NCBI GenBank assembly: GCA_017302935.1
Contig: JAFLBT010000005.1
Coordinates: 1 to 45,672, forward strand
Origin: Flavobacteriales bacterium
GTDB taxonomy: Bacteria; Bacteroidota; Bacteroidia; Flavobacteriales; Flavobacteriaceae
DNA: 45,672 nt
Direction of reading: 5' to 3'
Below are positions 17,806 through 25,286 of the stretch, piece after piece. The translations under genes and the position numbers were made by a program. How positions within the stretch are numbered: position 1 is the first letter of the stretch; every line of letters begins with the position of its first letter. Under the pieces are notes generated by a model. The model saw only the letters and a list, made by a program, of their open reading frames with translations, ran no database searches and was not told the origin of the DNA.

Positions 17806-18549
17806 TTACCTGCTATATTCCAATTTCAGTGCAAAACTGGTTTTTCCGTTTTTGGTTACCGTCATCAATTCCGGATTTTCTTCCAATGAAGTTTGTATTT
17901 CTATTTCGTCATTCCAATGCAATTCCCTCAAAAAATTCATGTCAAATGCCTGAACTTTATTTTTCAAAATAACATTGGCATTCAAACCATCCAAACACCA
18001 TTCTAAATATTTCACATTGTTGGCATGATTCACTATATCCAAATCAGATAATAAAATGGTTTTATATTTTAAAAATTGCAAAGCACCATTCAAATCAATT
18101 TTCTCAAAAGATTTAACCGTAGGCAACCTCTCCGGATAAAAAGTAAAATGCTCAAAAGGTAAAGCCAAAGCTTCAGGTTTACGTAATTCGGTATTGATAA
18201 CCACCCAATAAGTGAGTGCTCCGGCCAATTTTCGGTCTCTCAAATACAACTCCAAAGCCCTCACCGAACGCGAATCTTTCATTTCTACAATCCACGTTTT
18301 TACGGTAACCACATCACGCCATTTGGGTAAATCAATTACTTCTACACGCATTCTACTCAATACCCAAGCCTGATGAAAAACTTGCATATCGCTAAAACTC
18401 AATCCACCCAACTCGGCATGTAAACCTGCTGTAAGTTGCAAAATGTTACACAATTCGGTATGTTTCAACTGTCCGTTTGGATAGCATTGAATAAAATTGA
18501 TTTCCCATTCCTTGGAAAATTCGGGGGTAAAATGGGCTGAAATAGGCAT
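17806..18549 (-). CDS. Acyl-ACP thioesterase family protein
   Basis: A 247-residue protein of the acyl-ACP thioesterase family (tandem hot-dog folds). The N-terminal hot dog contains LCNILQLTAGLHAELGGLSF and WVLSRMRVEVIDLPKWRDVVTVKTW. The C-terminal hot dog has the SDLDIVNHANNVKYLEWCLDGL segment, which includes the Asn/His residues assigned to catalysis in this family. It should release fatty acids from acyl carrier protein in the cytoplasm. Its start overlaps the miaA stop by one base (TAATG), so the two are translationally coupled. Its 3' end abuts copy 1 of the 130-bp repeat. Confidence 0.88.
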   Translation of the reverse strand: MPISAHFTPEFSKEWEINFIQCYPNGQLKHTELCNILQLTAGLHAELGGLSFSDMQVFHQAWVLSRMRVEVIDLPKWRDVVTVKTWIVEMKDSRSVRALELYLRDRKLAGALTYWVVINTELRKPEALALPFEHFTFYPERLPTVKSFEKIDLNGALQFLKYKTILLSDLDIVNHANNVKYLEWCLDGLNANVILKNKVQAFDMNFLRELHWNDEIEIQTSLEENPELMTVTKNGKTSFALKLEYSR

Positions 18550-19481
18550 TACTTTTTTATTTTGGATTGTATAAAAATAATAATTTCATTCACATCAGTT
18601 TCAAAATCAAACCAATTGACATTTTCAGTTCGTTTAAACCAAGTGAGTTGACGTTTCGCAAAACGACGCGTATTTTTTTTGATTTCATCAATGGCAAAAT
18701 CTAAGCTGGTTTTACCCTCAAAATAATCAAATAATTCTCTGTAACCAACGGTTTGCAGGGCATTTAAGTGTTTATTTGGGTACACGTTTTTGGCTTCTGC
18801 CAATAAACCATCTTGCATCATCAAATCCACTCTTCGGTTAATTCGTTCATACATCATTTCTCTATTGGCCTCTAATCCAATAATAATCGGAGTGAAGTTC
18901 CGATTGTTTTTTTTCTTGTTCAAAAAAGATGAATACGGTTTTCCGGTTCCTAAACAAACTTCTACAAATCGCATCATGCGTTGAGGATTTTGTAAAGTTT
19001 GCGGATTTTCAGAACTTATTTTTTCAAAATAAAAAGGATCAAGTTCTTTTAATTTGTACTGTAAAAATTCCAAACCTTTAGATTCATAATCTGTTTTAAT
19101 TTCCTCACGAACAGCTGGGTGAATATCCGGAAAATCATCAAAACCTTTCAAAATAGCATCTACATATAAACCTGATCCGCCCACCATTATTTGAATGTTA
19201 TTTTTTTCAAATAATTCATCCAATTTCAAAAGAGCTTCTCTTTCAAAATCGCCAACATTATACAATTCAAAAATTGATTTATGTTGAATAAAATTATGGT
19301 TAGCCCCTTTTAATTCCTCATCATTGGGAACAGCTGTACCAATTTTCATTTCTTTAAAAAATTGACGACTATCGCACGAAATTATTTCACAACCAAAATG
19401 TTGAGCTAAAGCAATACTCAAAGCAGTTTTGCCAATAGCCGTTGGACCAATAATTGTAATAAGGTAATTTGATTTTGTCAC
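18549..19481 (-). CDS. miaA: tRNA dimethylallyltransferase
   Basis: Transfers a dimethylallyl group to A37 of tRNAs reading UNN codons. The P-loop GPTAIGKTALSIALA lies near residue 11, then SCDSRQFFKEMKIGTA and the substrate region VGGSGLYVDAIL, followed by NPQRMMRFVEV and TVGYRELFDYFEG. The end has the family KKNTRRFAKRQLTWFKR motif. At 310 residues it is of standard length. It overlaps the thioesterase gene by one base and begins six bases after the K+ channel gene stops upstream, so the three likely form an operon. Confidence 0.95.
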   Translation of the reverse strand: MTKSNYLITIIGPTAIGKTALSIALAQHFGCEIISCDSRQFFKEMKIGTAVPNDEELKGANHNFIQHKSIFELYNVGDFEREALLKLDELFEKNNIQIMVGGSGLYVDAILKGFDDFPDIHPAVREEIKTDYESKGLEFLQYKLKELDPFYFEKISSENPQTLQNPQRMMRFVEVCLGTGKPYSSFLNKKKNNRNFTPIIIGLEANREMMYERINRRVDLMMQDGLLAEAKNVYPNKHLNALQTVGYRELFDYFEGKTSLDFAIDEIKKNTRRFAKRQLTWFKRTENVNWFDFETDVNEIIIFIQSKIKK

Positions 19482-19487
19482 ACTATT

Positions 19488-20330
19488 TTATGAATTTTCG
19501 TCTAACTCTTCACCGCAATTGTAGCAAAATTTGGAATCTTCACCGTGGTCATCTTTACCACAATTCATGCAATGATGTCTTTTAGAATCACGACCTCTTT
19601 TGTATTCTGAGCGAGCAATCTCAGCAGTCACAATTCCGGTAGGAACGGCTATAATTCCGTAACCCATAATCATTACAATAGAAGCTATAAATTGACCTAA
19701 AGGTGTAATAGGAGAAATATCGCCATAACCAACAGTGGTTAAAGTCACAATGCACCAATAAATACTAGTTGGAATACTGGTAAAACCGGCTTCTTTTCCC
19801 TCTACTACATACATCAACGAACCAATTAAAATACAACTAATCAAAACAAAATACATGAACGCTACAATTTTTCCACGGCTTGCAATAAGTGAATTTCGTA
19901 ATTGTAGAGATTGACCAGAAAAATGAGGATGGTTTAAAATTTTAAATAATCGCAAAAGGCGTAAGGCTCTAATGACTACAAATAAATTTGAACCAACTAA
20001 AAAGAAGGACAAGTACATCGGTAATATAGCAAGCAAATCAATGATTCCGTAAAAACTCAAAATATATCGCTTGGGTTTATCAATACATATTATTCGTAGT
20101 ATGTACTCAATGCTAAAAAAAATAGTAATTATCCACTCCAATAGGACCAATTGATTGTGGTATTTTATATCGAAACCTTCTACTGTTTCTAACATAACCA
20201 ATAAAACACTGAGAAGAATTAATCCAAGAAGAATAAGGTCAAAAAGTCTTCCGGCTACAGTGTTGGTCCCATAAATGATGATATGGGTTTTTTGCCGGAA
20301 TAAATCGAATTGAGATTTTGTTTCTTTCAC
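19488..20330 (-). CDS. Voltage-gated-type potassium channel with C-terminal zinc ribbon
   Basis: A 280-residue ion transporter with six membrane segments. The S4 helix is charged (VVIRALRLLRLFKIL; R121, R124, R127, K130) and a pore loop carries the K+ filter TVGYGD (199-204), followed by S6 with IMGYGIIAVPTGI. Uncommonly placed at the cytoplasmic C-terminus is a short CxxC...CxxC zinc ribbon (C254, C257, C269, C272, with HH just before). The channel part is typical of Kv-like bacterial channels, and the zinc ribbon may sense metal or redox state or support assembly, which is inference. It is upstream of miaA by six bases. Confidence 0.9.
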   Translation of the reverse strand: MKETKSQFDLFRQKTHIIIYGTNTVAGRLFDLILLGLILLSVLLVMLETVEGFDIKYHNQLVLLEWIITIFFSIEYILRIICIDKPKRYILSFYGIIDLLAILPMYLSFFLVGSNLFVVIRALRLLRLFKILNHPHFSGQSLQLRNSLIASRGKIVAFMYFVLISCILIGSLMYVVEGKEAGFTSIPTSIYWCIVTLTTVGYGDISPITPLGQFIASIVMIMGYGIIAVPTGIVTAEIARSEYKRGRDSKRHHCMNCGKDDHGEDSKFCYNCGEELDENS

Positions 20331-20347
20331 TTTACAACACTTTAATA

Positions 20348-20355
20348 CAAAAATA
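20348..20355 (-). promoter_or_regulatory. Candidate -7 box (TATTTTTG, minus strand) of the channel-miaA-thioesterase unit
   Basis: The reverse complement of CAAAAATA matches TAnnTTTG 17 bases upstream of the channel start. No clear -33 element is seen. Confidence 0.4.
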
Positions 20356-20361
20356 CTTAAA

Positions 20362-21723
20362 TTAAAACGGAATAATCTTCATGACTTTGTGCTTTCGCAA
20401 ATAGCCATTGATGATATTTTTGGTATCACGATTATTTTGCATGGGGATAATAATATTTCGTAGCACTTCTACATTGGTAATCTGATAATTCAAATCAAAA
20501 AAACAATAGCCTTTATAAATGCCATTTTCAATCAATACAGCCGAACGTTCTTCCAAACTTCTGCCTCTGTCGATAATGATTCGGTTCTGGCTTTCAAACT
20601 CATTATTGTCTATAAATTCCTGAACTCTATCGTTGTATTCCTCAGGGCTAATTTCGCCTATACACGCACCGTCACATTCTTTAATTTTATATTTGAAACA
20701 CGAATTTTGGGTTTCATACAAGCCATTAATTTTTTGGCATAAATGGTACTGGTCAGTAATCTTAAATAAGGCATTTTTTCCTTCTTGAATAGACGAAAAG
20801 GAAGTAATTTCTTTTTTACGCCCATCCGTTTTTTGGAGGGAAAGACTAATGTACCCATTATCGTTTTTTACAGGATACAAAGCCCATTGAAATAACGTTT
20901 TTCGTTGGGCCCGATTGTAAATGGGTTTGTTGATTTTTATCTCTTCACTTTCTTTTAAAAGTGCTATAAGCTCACTTCCGGTTTCTTCATACGTAACCGT
21001 ATACACTTCCATTTGAATTTTTTTGCACTTACGGCTTGTTCCGGTAAAATGTTGGTTGACACGTTTTTTGATGTTCTTGCTTTTACCGATATATATCAAA
21101 TCACCTTTTTCATTATGGATATAATAAATTCCTGTTTTAGAGGGAAGATTTTCCACAATATCCAATAATTTCGGTGACATACCGGATTTAATTTCGGTTT
21201 TTACCAAACTTTTTAAGATTTCTTTTTCAACGTCCTGAGCCAAAAGCATTTTGAATAATTTCACTGTTGCCATAGCATCACCACTTGCTCGATGCCGGTC
21301 GGCCATTGGAATTCCAAGTGCTCGAACCAATTTTCCTAAACTATACGAAGCATGACCCGGTAATAATTTTTTGGATAACTCAACGGTACAAAGGGTTGGT
21401 TTTTGAAATTTAAAGCCCAATCGTCTGAATTCGGTTTGTAAAATTCGATAATCAAACGAGGCGTTGTGAGCCACCACAATACAACCTTCTGTAATTTCAA
21501 TAATGCGTTTGGCCACTTCAAAAAACTTGGGAGCCGAACGCAGCATGGCGTTGTTAATGCCGGTTAATTTTACAACAAACGGCTGAATCGGAATTTCCGG
21601 ATTCACCAAACTAATAAATTGGTCCACGACTTCATGACCATCAAATTTATAAATGGCGATTTCGGTGATTCCTTCTTCGTTGTATTGACCTCCGGTGGTT
21701 TCTATGTCTAGGATTGCGTACAT
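20362..21723 (-). CDS. DnaQ-like 3'-5' exonuclease fused to a GIY-YIG (UvrC-type) nuclease domain
   Basis: A 453-residue two-nuclease protein. The N-terminal DEDDh exonuclease (about 1-170) shows DIETTGGQYNEEGI, VAHNASFDYRIL and HRASGDAMAT. A GIY-YIG domain follows (about 195-285; TGIYYIHNEKGDLIYIGKSK and IKKRVNQHF). The remainder resembles the UvrC Cys-containing and middle regions (CFKYKIKECDGACIGEIS). It probably takes part in DNA repair like Cho/UvrC incision with exonuclease trimming (inference). I chose the ATG at 21723 (MYAILDIETTGG). An upstream in-frame ATG at 21753 would add ten residues lying inside the repeat hairpin of the neighbouring element and is unlikely. Confidence 0.85.
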   Translation of the reverse strand: MYAILDIETTGGQYNEEGITEIAIYKFDGHEVVDQFISLVNPEIPIQPFVVKLTGINNAMLRSAPKFFEVAKRIIEITEGCIVVAHNASFDYRILQTEFRRLGFKFQKPTLCTVELSKKLLPGHASYSLGKLVRALGIPMADRHRASGDAMATVKLFKMLLAQDVEKEILKSLVKTEIKSGMSPKLLDIVENLPSKTGIYYIHNEKGDLIYIGKSKNIKKRVNQHFTGTSRKCKKIQMEVYTVTYEETGSELIALLKESEEIKINKPIYNRAQRKTLFQWALYPVKNDNGYISLSLQKTDGRKKEITSFSSIQEGKNALFKITDQYHLCQKINGLYETQNSCFKYKIKECDGACIGEISPEEYNDRVQEFIDNNEFESQNRIIIDRGRSLEERSAVLIENGIYKGYCFFDLNYQITNVEVLRNIIIPMQNNRDTKNIINGYLRKHKVMKIIPF

Positions 21724-21726
21724 TTT

Positions 21727-22254
21727 CAATGGCAACAGCAATGACAATTTCAAAAATCAATTTCAAAAATCAAATTCAAAAATCAATCTTTCAAATTGAA
21801 TTTTGTCATTGCTATTGCTATTGTCATTGCTATTGAGTTACTTTTTATTAATTATCATTTTGGATGAAATAGCAATTAATTCTTCAACTTCTTTTAAAAG
21901 TAAAATTCTGGTATTTTCATCACCTTCTTTAATATAGTTTAATATTTTTAAAGAATTCCTTGATTCTTTTAATTCTTTTACAACTAAGGTTAATTTAAAA
22001 ATGAAGTCTTTATCACTAATTGTACCTTGAGCCTCCCCAAAATTTAGAGAAGAACTCCCGGAAGATCTAATCAATTGATTTTTATAATATTCATTTTCAA
22101 AAGATTTTTTTAGATTTCTTGTAAAGAAAATACTTTCACCTGCAAACCGAACCAATCGATCTTCAAAATTGAAAATTTTTTCACTAAAGATATTATTCTC
22201 CTCCATTTAATAATTGGTTTTTTAAATTGTAATTGATTTTTGATATTGCCATTG
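21727..22254. repeat. 528-bp unit with inverted ends enclosing the four-helix-bundle gene
   Basis: The ends are CAATGGCAA (21727-21735) and its complement TTGCCATTG (22246-22254). Just inside, the 29 bases at 21738-21766 match the reverse complement of 22227-22255 at 26 positions (core TCAAAAATCAATT). The left side also holds three tandem copies of a TTCAAAAATCAA word (21749-21786), and a second hairpin pairs 21727-21747 with 21803-21823 (19 of 21). The unit fills the whole gap between the yggS stop and the exonuclease start. It looks like an intervening-sequence-type insert. Confidence 0.65.
21838..22206 (-). CDS. Four-helix-bundle protein, 23S rRNA intervening-sequence protein (IVP/S23) family
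   Basis: A 122-residue helical protein with the family's features: KIFNFEDRLVRFAGESIFFTR in helix 1, YYKNQLIRSSGSSSLNFGEAQG leading into helix 2, then DFIFKLTLVVKELKESRNSLKIL and a C-terminal amphipathic helix. This family was first found in ORFs inside 23S rRNA intervening sequences and is also common as stand-alone genes; the function is unknown and RNA or DNA binding is suggested by basic surfaces. The gene sits inside inverted repeats (21727-22254), with a hairpin directly after its stop. It interrupts an otherwise housekeeping minus-strand series, which suggests it was inserted. Confidence 0.85.
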   Translation of the reverse strand: MEENNIFSEKIFNFEDRLVRFAGESIFFTRNLKKSFENEYYKNQLIRSSGSSSLNFGEAQGTISDKDFIFKLTLVVKELKESRNSLKILNYIKEGDENTRILLLKEVEELIAISSKMIINKK

Positions 22255-22258
22255 CAAC

Positions 22259-22918
22259 TTATCTGCTTCCAAATATACTACTTCCAATTCGAACCATCGT
22301 GCTTCCGCATTCGATGGCGAGTTGATAATCGCCGCTCATGCCCATGGATAAAGTGGTCAGTTGGCATTTGGCAGTTTTCAGTTGGTTATGTTGGTCAAAA
22401 ATACTTTTCAAATGTAAAAATTCGCGTTTGATTTGCTCATTATTTTCAGTAAAAGTAGCCATTCCCATTAAACCGACAATTCGAATATTTTCAAAGGTTT
22501 TCAATTCTTCTGATTGCAAGATTTCATTCAATTCTTGTCCATCCAAACCAAACTTGGTATCTTCTTCTGCTATATGAATTTGCAACAAACAATCAACTGT
22601 TCTTTTCCACTTTGCAGCCAAACGATTGATTTCTTTTAGCAATTTCAAACTATCCACACCGTGAATTAAACTCACATACGGAATCATGTATTTTACCTTA
22701 TTTGACTGAACATGACCAATCATGTGCCATTGAATGTCTTTGGGCATTTGTTCCCATTTTTCCGTCATTTCCTGAATTTTGTTTTCACCAAAAATGCGTT
22801 GTCCTGCATGGTAGGCTTCCATCAAATCTGCAATTGGTTTGGTTTTGGAAACGGCAACTAGGGTTACGTGGGAGGGAAGGGAGGATTTTATAGTAGAAAG
22901 GTTATCTTTTATTGACAT
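22259..22918 (-). CDS. YggS/PROSC family PLP-binding protein
   Basis: A single-domain alanine-racemase-like TIM barrel of 219 residues that binds pyridoxal 5'-phosphate and helps PLP homeostasis. It shows LVAVSKTKPIADLMEAYHAG with the PLP lysine (VSKTKP, about K26), GENKIQEMTEKW, WHMIGHVQSNKVKYM, GLMGMATFTEN and SMGMSGDYQLAIECGSTMVRIGSSIFG. All these are family signatures. The stop is followed immediately by the inverted-end unit that carries the four-helix-bundle gene. Confidence 0.94.
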   Translation of the reverse strand: MSIKDNLSTIKSSLPSHVTLVAVSKTKPIADLMEAYHAGQRIFGENKIQEMTEKWEQMPKDIQWHMIGHVQSNKVKYMIPYVSLIHGVDSLKLLKEINRLAAKWKRTVDCLLQIHIAEEDTKFGLDGQELNEILQSEELKTFENIRIVGLMGMATFTENNEQIKREFLHLKSIFDQHNQLKTAKCQLTTLSMGMSGDYQLAIECGSTMVRIGSSIFGSR

Positions 22919-22934
22919 TTTTTTTATTTTTATG

Positions 22935-22990
22935 AGAACACAGATTTAAAAAATTTTCAAAATTTTCAAAATTTCTTAAATCTGTGTTCT
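22935..22990. repeat. Long perfect inverted repeat between DUF1015 and yggS genes
   Basis: AGAACACAGATTTAA (22935-22949) is exactly complementary to TTAAATCTGTGTTCT (22976-22990). After one mismatch the pairing continues with AAATTTT / AAAATTT (22951-22957 with 22968-22974), leaving a ten-base loop. It lies downstream of the DUF1015 gene (minus strand) and 17 bases upstream of yggS, so it could act as a 3' end structure. There is no pronounced U tract on the minus strand, so a simple terminator is not certain. Confidence 0.75.
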
Positions 22991-23006
22991 TAAATGTTTT
23001 TCTAAA

Positions 23007-24224
23007 TTATAATTCATACACCATCAACCCACTTCTAAACTTCGGTTCAATATAGGTGCTCTTCGGAGGCATAATCAAATTGTTATCTGCCAAGGCTTTA
23101 ATCTCAGAAATATCCGATGGATAAAGCATAAAACCTACTTCAAATTCGCCTTCATCTATCAACTCTTTAATTGTTAAAACTGATTGCTTTCCGGGTATGT
23201 ACTCAATACGTTCATCATTACGTAAATCTTCAATACCAAGTAATGGATGCAAGACTTTATCATACAAAATTTGAGCATCTAAGTTTTCTAAAATCGTAGG
23301 GTTGTTGTTTTCCAATTTATAAAACAAGGCGTAAAAATTCCCATCCAAATACATCCCAAACTCAAATTTACTTTGAGGTTTCCACAATTCTTGTTCTTTG
23401 TTTTTGATGATAAAATGTTCATCTAATTGGGCTAAAAAATCATTGACTTCGTACCCATTCAAGTCCCGTATTATGCGATTGAATTCATATATTTTCACTT
23501 CACTTTCGGCAATTAGAAAACTCATAAAAAAGTTCAATTTTTCATTGCCTTCAGCTTTATATTCATCATGTAATAATTCTGCCGAAGCTGAACGGTGATG
23601 TCCATCGGCAATATACAACTCCGGAATTTGTTCAAATTGTTGTTGCAACCACTCAATTTCTGCTTCATTATCAATTTTCCACAACTGATGTTTCTCTTTG
23701 TTTGTGGTGGCATAATTGTATAGTGGAATACTTTTTTTCTTTTCAGAAATCCATTGATTAATTGAATTATTATCCGGATAAGTAATCAAAACCGGTTCTG
23801 TATTAAAACCGGTTTGATGTAAATAATCTTTGAACAATTCCACGCGATATTGCAACGTGTCTTCGTGTTTTTTGATGACATTATTTTTATAATCGTCTAT
23901 AGAAGTTCCGGCTACAATTCCGGTAAACGAATTGGTTTTCGTCTGGATTTCATACACAAAAAAAACCGGTTTTGTTTCTTCAACAAAAACACCATCGTCC
24001 TTAAAATCTTGGTATTTATGAGCCACACCTTTGAAACGTTTATCTAAGGTGATTTTTTGCGAATGTACATACGCCGGATGAATCACATGCAAAAACGAAT
24101 ACGGATTAAAACTCAACCAAGCCGCCAACTCAGCCGAACTGTAATCGTCATAATTTCTACACGTTACCAAACCCACTTTATCTGCAGTGGGACGAACGGC
24201 TTTGAAGGGGATTATTTTGCTCAT
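23007..24224 (-). CDS. DUF1015 family protein
   Basis: A 405-residue cytoplasmic protein beginning MSKIIPFKAVRPTADKVGLV. It has the DUF1015 landmarks YIADGHHRSASAELL near the middle, NDERIEYIPGKQSV, and the C-terminal PPKSTYIEPKFRSGLMVYEL. The family is widely conserved and in many Bacteroidota lies next to serine biosynthesis genes; here serA and serC are not adjacent. The activity is not known to me with certainty; the DGHHR motif suggests a catalytic or metal-binding role. It stands as a single gene between two repeat-containing gaps. Confidence 0.85.
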   Translation of the reverse strand: MSKIIPFKAVRPTADKVGLVTCRNYDDYSSAELAAWLSFNPYSFLHVIHPAYVHSQKITLDKRFKGVAHKYQDFKDDGVFVEETKPVFFVYEIQTKTNSFTGIVAGTSIDDYKNNVIKKHEDTLQYRVELFKDYLHQTGFNTEPVLITYPDNNSINQWISEKKKSIPLYNYATTNKEKHQLWKIDNEAEIEWLQQQFEQIPELYIADGHHRSASAELLHDEYKAEGNEKLNFFMSFLIAESEVKIYEFNRIIRDLNGYEVNDFLAQLDEHFIIKNKEQELWKPQSKFEFGMYLDGNFYALFYKLENNNPTILENLDAQILYDKVLHPLLGIEDLRNDERIEYIPGKQSVLTIKELIDEGEFEVGFMLYPSDISEIKALADNNLIMPPKSTYIEPKFRSGLMVYEL

Positions 24225-24288
24225 AAATTTAGTTTGTAGTCTCAGTAACAGTTTGCAATTTAAATCTGTGACTGAAAACTGCGACTGA

Positions 24289-25179
24289 TTACTTTAAAAA
24301 CTGCTTCGAAACTTTTTCCGCTTTCTTACTTTCCGAATAATCATAAAAACCTTCTCCTGATTTTACACCTAATTTTCCGGCCATTACCATATTTACCAGA
24401 AGTGGACAAGGAGCATATTTTGGGTTTTTGAAACCGTCGTACATTACATTCAAGATGGAAAGACAAACATCCAAACCAATAAAATCGGCTAATTGAAGCG
24501 GTCCCATTGGGTGAGCCATTCCTAATTTCATAACCGTGTCAATTTCCTGAACTCCGGCAACGCCATTGTATAGGGTTTCAATGGATTCATTAATCATGGG
24601 CATTAGAATACGATTCGCCACAAAACCGGGATAGTCGTTCACTTCCGTTGGCGTTTTGCCTAATTTTACGGATAAATCCATGATGATTTTGGTCACTTCA
24701 TCCGAAGTGTTGTACCCACGAATAATTTCAACCAATTTCATAATCGGCACCGGATTCATAAAATGCATGCCAATTACGCGTTCCGGATGAACCACTTGAG
24801 CCGCAATTTGCGTGATGGAAATGGATGAAGTATTGGTTGCCAAAATCACATTATGGTCGCAAACTTCACTCAGTTGTTTAAAGATGTTCATTTTTAACCC
24901 CACGTTTTCAGTGGCGGCTTCCACCACTAAATCCGTTCCTACAACACCATCTTTGATATCGGTATAAGTAATAATATTTGAAATCGTTTTGTGCTTGTCG
25001 TCTTCCGAAATCGTTCCTTTTGTCACCATTCTATCCAAATTGGATGCAATAGTTGCCATTCCTTTTTCCAAGGATTTTTCAGAAATATCAATAAGTTTTA
25101 CGGTAAATCCACTTTGAGCAAAGGTGTGGGCAATTCCATTTCCCATCGTTCCTGCTCCAATTACTGCGATTGTTTTCAT
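24289..25179 (-). CDS. 3-hydroxyacyl-CoA (3-hydroxybutyryl-CoA) dehydrogenase
   Basis: NAD(P)-dependent oxidation of 3-hydroxyacyl-CoA, or the reverse, in fatty acid or butanoate metabolism. The N-terminal Rossmann motif is GAGTMGNGIAHTFAQSG. The catalytic region has LATNTSSISITQIA (Ser), HFMNPVPIMKLVEII (His-Glu pair; H near 138), DYPGFVANRILMPMINE (Asn) and the C-terminal DFIGLDVCLSIL. The 296-residue length is that of the monofunctional enzyme. It is a single gene; the flanking gaps carry short repeats. Confidence 0.92.
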   Translation of the reverse strand: MKTIAVIGAGTMGNGIAHTFAQSGFTVKLIDISEKSLEKGMATIASNLDRMVTKGTISEDDKHKTISNIITYTDIKDGVVGTDLVVEAATENVGLKMNIFKQLSEVCDHNVILATNTSSISITQIAAQVVHPERVIGMHFMNPVPIMKLVEIIRGYNTSDEVTKIIMDLSVKLGKTPTEVNDYPGFVANRILMPMINESIETLYNGVAGVQEIDTVMKLGMAHPMGPLQLADFIGLDVCLSILNVMYDGFKNPKYAPCPLLVNMVMAGKLGVKSGEGFYDYSESKKAEKVSKQFLK

Positions 25180-25242
25180 TCTGTATGTTTAGTTTTTTTG
25201 TTTCAAGTTTGCTTCGCCAGTCGCCTTTCAGGCTCGTGTCAG

Positions 25243-25283
25243 GTTTCAGGTTTCAAGTTTCACAACAACATGAAACCTGAAAC
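25243..25283. repeat. Inverted repeat built of GTTTCAGGTTTCA words
   Basis: GTTTCAGGTTTCA (25243-25255) is perfectly complementary to TGAAACCTGAAAC (25271-25283) with a 15-base loop. Related words (TTTCAAGTTT, CAGGTTTCAGG) spread over 25200-25260. It lies just past the stop of the Gfo/Idh gene, reading on the minus strand. An unusually GC-rich bit (GCTTCGCCAGTCGCC, 25211-25225) is next to it. Confidence 0.75.
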
Positions 25284-25286
25284 AAA

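Noticed and set aside
17692..17889. Small plus-strand reading frame of about 65 codons
   Set aside because: It overlies copy 1 of the 130-bp repeat and the end of the thioesterase gene; composition does not look coding.
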